Shown one piece after another: positions 33,988 through 39,979 of a stretch of 39,979 nt of DNA (within the stretch, counting starts at the first letter, position 1; each line of letters starts with the position of its first letter). Below the pieces are notes generated by a model. That model was not told the DNA's origin. It worked only from the letters and a program-made list of their open reading frames with translations, and made no database searches. The DNA comes from Mycolicibacterium houstonense (GTDB lineage Bacteria > Actinomycetota > Actinomycetes > Mycobacteriales > Mycobacteriaceae), in contig NZ_LT546208.1 in assembly GCF_900078665.2 (NCBI RefSeq), forward strand, positions 220,311-260,289, given 5' to 3'. The position numbers were made by a program, and so were the translations under genes.

Positions 33988-34331
33988 ACAACCTGTACGG
34001 ACGGCCGAGTGCGGCCGAGCTCGTGGCCGCGGTCGCCGAGTTCCTCGACACCGAGGTGCGAGACGGTGAGACGGTCGCCCCTCCGGTGAGATTCCAGGCC
34101 AGGGTGGCGGCCAATGCCCTGCGCATGGTCGAACGCGAACTGCTGGCCGCCGAAACCCCTGCGGCGGCCGAGGCGGCGCTCGGTGCCGTCGGGTTCACCG
34201 ACGAGGCCGCGCTGGCCGCGGCGATCCGGGCCGGCGACCTCGACGACCGGTCCGACGACGTCACCGCGTGCCTGCGCGTCCTGGTACGGCAACGGCTCGC
34301 CGCCGCCCACCCGGGCTACGACGAGCCGTGA
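33984..34331 (+). CDS. DUF6285-type small protein, probable kinase partner (LvaB-like position)
   Basis: 115 aa from the GTG at 33984, overlapping the kinase stop. The predicted all-helical sequence begins NNLYGRPSAAELVAAVAEFL and continues FQARVAANALRMVERELLAAE, the typical pattern of the small proteins found after APH kinases in such operons (DUF6285 by recall). In levulinate catabolism the small protein LvaB is needed for LvaA kinase activity and occupies the same position. No enzymatic motif is visible, so a regulatory or scaffolding role for the kinase is the most likely function. It is the last gene of the plus-strand island, and only 5 bp separate its stop from the convergent methyltransferase. 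Confidence 0.8.
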   Translation: MNNLYGRPSAAELVAAVAEFLDTEVRDGETVAPPVRFQARVAANALRMVERELLAAETPAAAEAALGAVGFTDEAALAAAIRAGDLDDRSDDVTACLRVLVRQRLAAAHPGYDEP

Positions 34332-34336
34332 ACCCG

Positions 34337-34966
34337 TCAGCGCCGGCGGAGCCGGGCCAACCAGGCGGGCTCGTCTACCCGGGCCCCGACCGGCTCGCCG
34401 ATCTCCTCGGCGTGCGCCGCACCCACCACGCCGCGGTAGGTGGTGGTCTCCAGGGCTTCCAGCTCCCATCCCTCGGCGAACGCCTGGCGGATGACGTCGG
34501 CGCTGACCTGGGGACCGAAACCGCGGCCCGCGTCGGAGAGCGCCAGCACGTACACCGTCGCGCCCGGGCGGGCCGCTCGATGCAGGCTGTCGACATATCG
34601 GGGCCGATCGGTGTCGTCGAAGATGTGGAACAGCGCGCTGTCGAGGATGGTGTCGTAACCCGGCGCCTCGTCGAGGCGGGTCGCGTCGGCCACGGCGAAG
34701 TGTGCGTCGATACCGCGTTGCGCAGCGTTCTCGCGAGCCTGGTCGATCGCCTGCTCGGAGAAGTCGACACCCAGGACGTCATAGCCGCGCTCGACCAGCA
34801 GCATGGTGTGTTCACCGGCGCCGCAGCCGACGTCGAGCACCTTGCCGGTGATGCCGCCGCGGCGTTCCAACTCGACGATGGCCGGTTGCGGCTCGCCGAT
34901 CACCCACGGTGCGGTGCGGGACTCGTAGGCTTCTTCGAACAGGGAGTGTGCAGGCGTGGAGTTCAT
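34337..34966 (-). CDS. Class I SAM-dependent methyltransferase
   Basis: 209 aa from ATG 34966. The SAM-binding motif I is VLDVGCGAGEH (43-53), followed by VLGVDFS, the AVADATRLD acidic turn and LDSALFHIF. The fold is complete, but the acceptor substrate is not evident. Proteins of this size and pattern include tellurite/thiopurine-type and small-molecule methyltransferases. No ribosome site precedes the ATG; a -10-like CACACT at 34978-34973 lies at exactly leaderless distance. Its -35 TTGACC is 19 bp away and overlaps a SoxR-like box, so the gene is probably induced by a MerR-family redox or metal sensor. Confidence 0.88.
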   Translation of the reverse strand: MNSTPAHSLFEEAYESRTAPWVIGEPQPAIVELERRGGITGKVLDVGCGAGEHTMLLVERGYDVLGVDFSEQAIDQARENAAQRGIDAHFAVADATRLDEAPGYDTILDSALFHIFDDTDRPRYVDSLHRAARPGATVYVLALSDAGRGFGPQVSADVIRQAFAEGWELEALETTTYRGVVGAAHAEEIGEPVGARVDEPAWLARLRRR

Positions 34967-34972
34967 GATCCG

Positions 34973-35003
34973 AGTGTGAAACCTCAATAATCGTTGAGGT
35001 CAA
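34973..35003 (-). promoter_or_regulatory. SoxR/MerR-like box with 19-bp-spaced leaderless promoter
   Basis: ACCTCAA-TAATCG-TTGAGGT (34981-35000) has the same arms and N6 spacing as the SoxR consensus CCTCAA-N6-TTGAGG. On the minus strand it lies between TTGACC (35003-34998) and CACACT (34978-34973), spaced 19 bp, the overlong spacer typical of MerR-family-activated promoters. The predicted transcription start falls on the methyltransferase ATG at 34966. No MerR gene is in the window. Confidence 0.6.
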
Positions 35004-35025
35004 GCCCGACCTGAGGAGGCCGACG

Positions 35026-35412
35026 ATGTCCGCTGCCGACACCGTGATCGGTGACGTGGCCGACCGGCTGTTCGACGCGATCGAACGCGGCGACCGGGCC
35101 GGCGTGGCCCGGCTCTGGGCCGATGACGTCGCGGTATGGCATGCCGGCGATCTCCGGGACAACGACCGGGCCCGGGCGCTGAAGGTGATCGACTGGTTCA
35201 TCGACGCCACCCCTGAGCGGCGCTACGAACTGCTGGACCGCCAGTTCTTCGACGGCGGATTCGTCCAGCAACATGTCCTGCACGCCACCGCACGCGATGG
35301 CGCGTCGATCGCCCTGCGGGTATGCATAGTGATCAAAGTGGGTACCGACGGACTTATCCATCGCATCGATGAATACTTCGATCCGAAGGACATCGCGCCG
35401 TTGTTCATCTGA
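35026..35412 (+). CDS. NTF2-like/SnoaL-type small protein
   Basis: 128 aa, ATG with a strong GAGGAGG site. The sequence fits the NTF2-like cone fold: an N-terminal helix (VADRLFDAIERGDRAGVARLWADDVAVWHAG), a middle helix, then beta-strands ending in GLIHRIDEYFDPKDIAPLF. This pattern is shared by ketosteroid isomerase-like and SnoaL-like proteins. Asp and His residues line the predicted pocket, but no family-specific catalytic set can be named. The start is 26 bp from the SoxR-like palindrome, so it may belong to the same redox response as the divergent methyltransferase. Confidence 0.8.
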   Translation: MSAADTVIGDVADRLFDAIERGDRAGVARLWADDVAVWHAGDLRDNDRARALKVIDWFIDATPERRYELLDRQFFDGGFVQQHVLHATARDGASIALRVCIVIKVGTDGLIHRIDEYFDPKDIAPLFI

Positions 35413-35436
35413 CCGATCCGAGCCGACGGAGGTGTC

Positions 35437-35955
35437 ATGACCACACTCAGCGACGTGCTGGCCGCGAGCACGGGTAACTGGACCCTGGTCCCCGACCGGT
35501 CCCGGGTGACATTCCGGAACAAGACGCTCTGGGGCCTGGCGACTGTGACCGGCCGGTTCACCGATTTCGCCGGCGCGGGCACCGCCGATGACGCGGTGAG
35601 CGGTGAGGTGGTCATCGCGACGGCGTCGTTGCGTACCGGGATCCGCAAGCGTGACGAGCACCTGCGATCCGCCGATTTCTTCGATGCCGAGGCGCATCCC
35701 GACATCACCGTGCGAGCGAAAGGCCTGGTGCCGTCGGACGACGGCGCGGCGCGACTGACCACGGTCCTGACGGTCCGCGGCGTGTCGAAAACCGTCGAGA
35801 TGCCCGTCGAGGTGGAGGTGCTCGACGACGGCGCGCTGCGGCTCTCGGGCCGGTGCACGGTGCACCGAGGCGAGTTCGGCGTGTCGGGGAACATGCTGGG
35901 TATGGTCGGCCCGACCACCGAACTGTCCGGTGAACTGGTGTTCACCCGGGTCTGA
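35437..35955 (+). CDS. YceI-family lipid-binding-like protein
   Basis: 172 aa, ATG with GGAGG about 5-6 nt upstream. YceI lipocalin-like motifs are WTLVPDRSRVTFRNKTLWGLATVTGRF at the N-terminus, ASLRTGIRKRDEHLRSADFFDAEAHPDITVRA in the middle and FGVSGNMLGMVG near the end. There is no signal peptide, so this member is cytosolic, unlike E. coli YceI. The family binds long isoprenoid or fatty amide ligands in a beta-barrel; the physiological role is unclear. It follows the NTF2-like gene by 24 bp and is probably co-transcribed with it. Confidence 0.92.
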   Translation: MTTLSDVLAASTGNWTLVPDRSRVTFRNKTLWGLATVTGRFTDFAGAGTADDAVSGEVVIATASLRTGIRKRDEHLRSADFFDAEAHPDITVRAKGLVPSDDGAARLTTVLTVRGVSKTVEMPVEVEVLDDGALRLSGRCTVHRGEFGVSGNMLGMVGPTTELSGELVFTRV

Positions 35956-36019
35956 TGCGCCACAACAGAATTCGCTGAGTTGTCCGGCGATCGGCGCCGC
36001 TGGCAGTAGCATCGGCACC

Positions 36020-36418
36020 ATGTCCGGCCCCGCGCCGTTGCGCATCCTGGTCTACAGCGACAATCCGCGCACCCGCGAACAGGTACGACTCGCACTGGGC
36101 AAACGCGTCCACCCGGAGCTTCCCGAGCTGGAGTACGTCGAGATCGCCACCGCGCCGATGGTGATCGCACAGATGGACGCCGGGGGCTTCGACCTGGCCA
36201 TCCTCGACGGCGAGGCCACCCCGACCGGCGGCATGGGGGTGGCCAAACAGCTCAAGGACGAGATCGCCGATTGCCCGCCGATCCTGGTCCTCACCGGCCG
36301 ACCCGACGATGCCTGGCTGGCTAGCTGGTCACAGGCCGAGGCGGCCGTGCCGCACCCGATCGACCCGATCCGGCTGGGCGATGCCGTGGTGCCGCTACTG
36401 CGCGCGTCGGTTCGCTGA
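36020..36418 (+). CDS. Stand-alone, degenerate response-regulator receiver protein (Rv3143-like)
   Basis: 132 aa from ATG 36020. A single receiver domain without output domain. PLRILVYSDNPRTREQVRLAL gives beta1/alpha1 with only one acidic residue (Asp14) where two are usual. The phospho-acceptor position is Asp63 (FDLAILDGEATPTGG) and LTGRPDD supplies the conserved Thr92. The invariant Lys of beta5 is replaced (AAVPHPIDP, His112). The acidic pocket and Lys are thus altered, so phosphorylation chemistry may be weak or absent. By position and sequence it matches M. tuberculosis Rv3143, which also lies just upstream of nuo. A link to complex I expression or respiration is suggested only by position. 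Confidence 0.88.
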   Translation: MSGPAPLRILVYSDNPRTREQVRLALGKRVHPELPELEYVEIATAPMVIAQMDAGGFDLAILDGEATPTGGMGVAKQLKDEIADCPPILVLTGRPDDAWLASWSQAEAAVPHPIDPIRLGDAVVPLLRASVR

Positions 36419-36537
36419 TTTTCCACGAATTGCCCTGTTGCCGTTGACTTTCTCGGCATGGCTGCGGCCGCAGCGACACGCTGCCCCGATATGAAACGAT
36501 ACTAACCAAAATGAGTGGCGTAGGCCGCAATCCTCGC

Positions 36538-36558
36538 TAGGCTGTGGGTTAGCTCACA
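36538..36558 (+). promoter_or_regulatory. nuo promoter candidate with CRP-like site
   Basis: TGTGGGTTAGCTCACA (36543-36558) matches the CRP consensus TGTGA-N6-TCACA at nine of ten fixed positions. It lies 31 bp upstream of the nuoA start. TAGGCT (36538-36543) fits a -10 box and would place the transcription start inside the site, implying repression by a bound cAMP receptor protein. Both assignments are by motif only. Confidence 0.45.
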
Positions 36559-36589
36559 TCGACAGCCCACCGAGGGAGCGGTAAGTGGC

Positions 36590-36958
36590 ATGAATCTGTA
36601 CACGCCCATCCTGGTTCTCGGAGCGATCGCGGCGGCCTTCGCCGTGGTGTCCGTGGGAATCGCGCTCGTCATCGGTCCGCGTCGGTACAACCGGTCCAAA
36701 CTTGAGGCTTACGAGTGCGGTATCGAGCCGATGCAGCCCGGGGCCGCCGGGGTGACCGGCCAGCGCATGCCGATCCGCTACTACCTGACGGCGATGTTGT
36801 TCATCGTGTTCGACATCGAAATCGTCTTTCTCTACCCGTGGGCCGTGGCGTTCGACAGCCTCGGGCTGTTCGCACTGGTGGAGATGCTGCTGTTCATGCT
36901 CACGGTGTTCGTGGCATACGCCTACGTCTGGCGGCGAGGGGGCCTGAATTGGGACTAG
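36590..36958 (+). CDS. nuoA: NADH-quinone oxidoreductase subunit A
   Basis: 122 aa with three membrane helices (about 5-30, 63-84, 90-112). The conserved loop [11 protein letters not shown] (41-51) and [23 protein letters not shown] are diagnostic of NuoA/ND3. It is part of the membrane arm of proton-pumping complex I, near the quinone site. First gene of the nuo operon. A GGTAAG purine stretch precedes the ATG. Its stop overlaps nuoB by 10 bp. Confidence 0.96.
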   Translation: MNLYTPILVLGAIAAAFAVVSVGIALVIGPRRYNRSKLEAYECGIEPMQPGAAGVTGQRMPIRYYLTAMLFIVFDIEIVFLYPWAVAFDSLGLFALVEMLLFMLTVFVAYAYVWRRGGLNWD

Positions 36959-37503
36959 AGGAACGCGTTCCCGGCGGAATCCTGTTGTCGACGGTCGAAG
37001 CCGTCGCCGGTTACGTACGCAAAGGTTCGCTGTGGCCGGCCACCTTCGGCCTGGCCTGCTGCGCCATCGAGATGATGGCGACGGCCGGGCCACGTTTCGA
37101 CATCGCCCGGTTCGGCATGGAGCGGTTCTCCGCCACCCCACGGCAAGCCGATCTGATGATCGTGGCGGGCCGGGTCAGCCAGAAGATGGCGCCGGTCCTG
37201 CGCCAGATCTATGACCAGATGGCCGAACCGAAATGGGTGTTGGCCATGGGGGTTTGCGCCTCGTCCGGCGGCATGTTCAACAACTACGCGGTGGTGCAGG
37301 GCGTCGATCACGTGGTGCCCGTGGACATCTATCTGCCGGGTTGCCCACCCCGGCCGGAGATGCTGCTGCACGCAATCCTGAAGCTGCACGACAAGATTCA
37401 GCAGATGCCGCTGGGCGTCAACCGTGCCGAAGCCATCCGCGAGGCCGAACAGGCCGCGCTGGCCGTCACGCCCACCATCGAACTCAAGGGGCTGCTGCGG
37501 TGA
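36949..37503 (+). CDS. nuoB: NADH-quinone oxidoreductase subunit B
   Basis: 184 aa from a TTG at 36949 ([21 protein letters not shown]), which matches the mycobacterial NuoB N-terminus and has GAGGGGG upstream. The frame is open further back inside nuoA, but that part is not NuoB. Cluster N2 ligands are Cys37 and Cys38 (LACCAIEMM), Cys103 (GVCASSGG) and Cys132 (LPGCPPRPE). NuoB passes electrons from N2 to menaquinone at the junction of the two arms of complex I. It overlaps nuoA by 10 bp and nuoC by GTGA. Confidence 0.96.
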   Translation: MGLEERVPGGILLSTVEAVAGYVRKGSLWPATFGLACCAIEMMATAGPRFDIARFGMERFSATPRQADLMIVAGRVSQKMAPVLRQIYDQMAEPKWVLAMGVCASSGGMFNNYAVVQGVDHVVPVDIYLPGCPPRPEMLLHAILKLHDKIQQMPLGVNRAEAIREAEQAALAVTPTIELKGLLR

Positions 37504-38192
37504 CGGCCAACGGAGACGGCGACGCGACCGGCGGCACACCGGAGGTGATCAGCGTGCGCCGCGGCATGTTCGGCGCCTCGGACACCGGCGACACCTCCGG
37601 CTACGGCCGCCTGGTCCGCTCGGTGGCCCTGCCCGGCGGTTCCCCCCGGCCCTACGGCCGGTATTTCGACGAGGTGGTGGACCGGCTCGCCGAAATCCTC
37701 GGCGAGGAACGCTATGCGGTGTCCATCGAGCGCGTGGTGGTCTACCGCGACGAGCTGACCCTCGAGGTCAGCCGGGTTCAATTGCCCGCGGTGGCCAGTG
37801 TGCTGCGCGACGATCCCCAACTGCGGTTCGAACTGTGCCTCGGCGTGAGCGGGGTGCACTACCCCGATGACACCGGCCGCGAGCTGCACGCGGTGTACCC
37901 GCTGATGTCGATCACCCACAACCGCCGGATCCGGCTGGAAGTCGCAGCGCCCGATGCCGATCCGCACGTGCCGTCGCTGTACGCGGTGTATCCGACGACC
38001 GACTGGCACGAACGTGAGACCTACGACTTCTTCGGCATCGTGTTCGACGGCCATCCGGCGTTGACCCGGATCGAGATGCCCGACGACTGGGTCGGACATC
38101 CCCAGCGCAAGGACTATCCGCTGGGCGGCATCCCGGTCGAGTACCACGGCGCGCAGATCCCGCCGCCCGATCAGCGGAGGTCGTACAACTGA
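37500..38192 (+). CDS. nuoC: NADH-quinone oxidoreductase subunit C
   Basis: 230 aa from the GTG at 37500, overlapping the nuoB stop by 4 nt. An acidic, Gly-rich N-terminal extension ([24 protein letters not shown]) is typical of actinobacterial NuoC. The 30-kDa-subunit signature is [32 protein letters not shown] (about 160-191), followed by [13 protein letters not shown]. It is a peripheral-arm subunit of complex I without cofactor, next to NuoD. It is separate from NuoD, unlike the fused NuoCD of E. coli. The stop overlaps the nuoD start by one base (TGATG). Confidence 0.96.
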   Translation: MTANGDGDATGGTPEVISVRRGMFGASDTGDTSGYGRLVRSVALPGGSPRPYGRYFDEVVDRLAEILGEERYAVSIERVVVYRDELTLEVSRVQLPAVASVLRDDPQLRFELCLGVSGVHYPDDTGRELHAVYPLMSITHNRRIRLEVAAPDADPHVPSLYAVYPTTDWHERETYDFFGIVFDGHPALTRIEMPDDWVGHPQRKDYPLGGIPVEYHGAQIPPPDQRRSYN

Positions 38193-39496
38193 TGAGTACC
38201 GAATCCCCCGTCGTGGTGGTCGGCGGACAGGACTGGGACGACGTCGTCGCCGCGGCCCGTGAACACGCCGGCGAACGCATCGTGGTCAACATGGGCCCAC
38301 AACATCCGTCCACACACGGGGTGCTGCGGCTGATCCTCGAGATCGAGGGCGAGATCATCACCGAAGCCCGTTGCGGCATCGGCTATCTGCACACCGGCAT
38401 CGAGAAGAACCTGGAGTACCGGAACTGGACGCAGGGCGTCACCTTCGTCACCCGGATGGACTACCTCTCGCCGTTCTTCAACGAGACCGCGTACTGCCTG
38501 GGCGTGGAGAAGCTGCTGGGCATCACCGACGACATCCCGGAGCGCGCCAGTGTGATCCGGGTGATGTTGATGGAACTCAACCGGATCTCGTCGCATCTGG
38601 TGGCACTGGCCACCGGTGGTATGGAACTGGGCGCGATGAGCGCGATGTTCTACGGGTTCCGCGAACGCGAGGAGATCCTGCGGGTCTTCGAGTCGATCAC
38701 CGGCCTGCGGATGAACCACGCCTATATCCGCCCCGGGGGCCTGGCCGCGGACCTGCCCGATGACGCTCTCGCTCAGGTGCGGGGCCTGCTCGATCTGCTG
38801 CCGAACCGCTTGCAGGACTTGGAGGATCTGCTCAACGAGAACTACATCTGGAAGGCACGCACCGTCGGCGTCGGCTACCTCGACCTGACCGGGTGTATGG
38901 CGCTGGGCATCACCGGCCCGGTGCTGCGTTCCACCGGGCTGCCGCACGATCTGCGCCGCGCGCAACCGTATTGCGGCTACCAGGACTACGAATTCGACGT
39001 CATCACCGATGACCGCTGCGATTCCTACGGCCGCTACATCATCCGGGTCAAGGAGATGCGGGAGTCGTTGAAGATCGTCGAGCAGTGTGTCGACCGCCTC
39101 GAGAAGCTCGGCGCGGGCCCGGTGATGATCTCCGACAAGAAGCTGGCCTGGCCGGCCGATCTCAAGCTCGGTCCCGACGGCTTGGGCAACTCCCCCGAGC
39201 ACATCGCGAAGATCATGGGCCACTCGATGGAGGGGCTGATCCATCACTTCAAGCTCGTCACCGAGGGCATCCGGGTGCCGGCCGGACAGGTCTATGTCGC
39301 AGTCGAGTCCCCGCGCGGTGAGCTCGGCGTGCACATGGTGTCCGACGGCGGCACCCGGCCCTACCGGGTGCACTACCGCGACCCCTCGTTCACCAATCTG
39401 CAAGCGGTGGCGGCGATGTGCGAGGGCGGCATGGTCGCCGACGCCATCGCCGCGGTGGCGTCGATAGACCCGGTCATGGGCGGGGTTGACCGATGA
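38192..39496 (+). CDS. nuoD: NADH-quinone oxidoreductase subunit D
   Basis: 434 aa. The 49-kDa-subunit signatures are [23 protein letters not shown] (about 31-53), [18 protein letters not shown], and [20 protein letters not shown] near residues 369-388. NuoD derives from the [NiFe]-hydrogenase large subunit, lacks the metal centre and forms the quinone pocket with NuoB. The TGA stop shares ATGA with an 11-codon micro-ORF that leads into nuoE, so translation of nuoD and nuoE appears coupled through that short frame. Confidence 0.96.
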   Translation: MSTESPVVVVGGQDWDDVVAAAREHAGERIVVNMGPQHPSTHGVLRLILEIEGEIITEARCGIGYLHTGIEKNLEYRNWTQGVTFVTRMDYLSPFFNETAYCLGVEKLLGITDDIPERASVIRVMLMELNRISSHLVALATGGMELGAMSAMFYGFREREEILRVFESITGLRMNHAYIRPGGLAADLPDDALAQVRGLLDLLPNRLQDLEDLLNENYIWKARTVGVGYLDLTGCMALGITGPVLRSTGLPHDLRRAQPYCGYQDYEFDVITDDRCDSYGRYIIRVKEMRESLKIVEQCVDRLEKLGAGPVMISDKKLAWPADLKLGPDGLGNSPEHIAKIMGHSMEGLIHHFKLVTEGIRVPAGQVYVAVESPRGELGVHMVSDGGTRPYRVHYRDPSFTNLQAVAAMCEGGMVADAIAAVASIDPVMGGVDR

Positions 39497-39511
39497 GCGC
39501 TTGCGCGAAGA
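39492..39511 (+). repeat. 20-bp dispersed repeat, copy 2
   Basis: Identical to 27806-27825 (GATGAGCGCTTGCGCGAAGA). It overlaps the last bases of nuoD and contains the first six codons of the micro-ORF before nuoE. Confidence 0.9.
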
Positions 39512-39528
39512 GGAGACAGCACCGATGA
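39493..39528 (+). CDS. 11-codon micro-[14 protein letters not shown] between nuoD and nuoE
   Basis: ATG 39493 overlaps the nuoD stop (ATGA), and TGA 39526-39528 overlaps the nuoE ATG at 39525 (ATGA). The nuoE Shine-Dalgarno AGGAG (39511-39515) lies inside it. It has the same length and the same first six residues as the micro-ORF at 27807. It is likely a coupling device rather than a functional peptide, but its translation is untested. Confidence 0.4.
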   Translation: MSACAKRRQHR

Positions 39529-39979
39529 GTGACGTTTTCATTCAGCTGGGGCAGCGCCCCGATGAAGCGGGCCCGCCGATCAACGGGCCCGCGGCGTATC
39601 CGGACGACGTGACGGCCCGGCTGGCCTCCGACGCCGAGCAGATCCTCGGCCGCTATCCCGACACCCGTTCGGCACTGCTGCCGTTGCTGCATCTGGTCCA
39701 CGCCGAGGACGGTTGCCTGACCCCGGCCGGGATCGGCTTCTGTGCAACGTTGTTGGGCCTGACCGAGGCCGAGGTCACCGCGGTGGCCACGTTCTACTCG
39801 ATGTACCGGCGCACCCCGACCGGCGACTACCTCGTCGGGGTGTGCACCAACACGTTGTGCGCGATCATGGGCGGCGACGCGATCCTCGACGCGTTGCAGG
39901 AGCATCTGGACATCGAGGCCGGACAGACGACGGCCGACGGCCGAGTCACGCTCGAGCACATCGAATGCAATGCCGCCTG
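39525..39979 (+). CDS. nuoE: NADH-quinone oxidoreductase subunit E, 3' end cut by window edge
   Basis: 151 residues are visible before the window ends. AGGAG precedes the ATG at 39525. The thioredoxin-like [2Fe-2S] domain of the 24-kDa subunit is seen: LLHLVHAEDGCLTPAGIGFCA (about 54-74), VATFYSMYRRTPTG, then cluster N1a ligands Cys107 and Cys112 (GVCTNTLC) and Cys148 (IECNAA). The fourth Cys would lie just past the edge. NuoE works with NuoF in NADH oxidation at the tip of the peripheral arm. Confidence 0.95.
   Translation, partial: MSDVFIQLGQRPDEAGPPINGPAAYPDDVTARLASDAEQILGRYPDTRSALLPLLHLVHAEDGCLTPAGIGFCATLLGLTEAEVTAVATFYSMYRRTPTGDYLVGVCTNTLCAIMGGDAILDALQEHLDIEAGQTTADGRVTLEHIECNAA

Noticed and set aside
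38171..39541. Minus-strand open frame opposite nuoD
   Set aside because: Complete shadow of nuoD.

Overview
The window is high-GC actinobacterial chromosome, almost certainly a rapidly growing Mycobacterium (Mycolicibacterium). Evidence: antigen 85, cutinase and MmpL genes; the tmRNA tag ADSNQRDYALAA; and gene order matching, from memory of M. tuberculosis, Rv3100c-Rv3106 (smpB, ftsX, ftsE, proline-rich protein, mscS-like, prfB, fprA), then Rv3137 (hisN), Rv3139/Rv3140 (fadE24/fadE23), then Rv3143 and nuoA-nuoE. No insertion sequence, prophage, tRNA or CRISPR array was seen; the accessory genes have the same base and codon use as the core genes.

Layout. 1-2776: a truncated N-acyl-D-amino-acid deacylase diverges from a Rieske oxygenase plus TetR regulator, with a perfect palindrome between them. 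2748-9943: cell-envelope and secreted proteins (DUF4185 protein, a 32-aa basic protein, an MmpL without MmpS, a TIGR02206-type membrane protein, a cutinase, a small cysteine-containing exported protein). 9958-15256: the ssrA tmRNA with its terminator, then the tightly packed minus-strand operon prfB-mscS-proline-rich-ftsE-ftsX-smpB. 15407-19432: fprA, a small membrane protein, hisN, and a divergent oxidoreductase/HxlR redox pair. 19527-24314: fadE24-fadE23, an AcuI/YhdH-type reductase, and a convergent antigen 85 gene.

24789-34331 is a catabolic island absent at this place in M. tuberculosis: an HsaA-type flavin monooxygenase; a DJ-1/PfpI protein; then one long plus-strand run of a short homogentisate-dioxygenase-like cupin, alpha/beta hydrolase, family III CoA-transferase, HMG-CoA-lyase-like enzyme, TetR regulator, acyl-CoA dehydrogenase, APH-fold kinase and DUF6285 protein. 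The last three resemble the 4-hydroxyacyl-CoA phosphorylation/dehydration module of levulinate catabolism (LvaC/LvaA/LvaB). The order suggests ring hydroxylation, ring cleavage, hydrolysis, CoA activation, C-C lysis and removal of a gamma-hydroxyl group. I do not recognise it as a described pathway. The monooxygenase and dioxygenase promoters share a 20-bp element (16/20 identical) containing the same 5-6-5 inverted repeat, so they are probably one regulon.

34337-36418 holds a methyltransferase behind a SoxR-like box, an NTF2-like protein, a YceI protein and a degenerate response regulator (Rv3143 type). The window ends in complex I genes nuoA-nuoE (nuoE truncated), preceded by a CRP-like site.

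Most unusual observation: a 20-bp sequence occurs twice, 11.7 kb apart, before two unrelated genes (the alpha/beta hydrolase and nuoE). Each copy opens an 11-codon micro-ORF beginning MSACAK, carries the Shine-Dalgarno inside it, and ends in an ATGA overlap with the next gene, as a portable translational coupler would.
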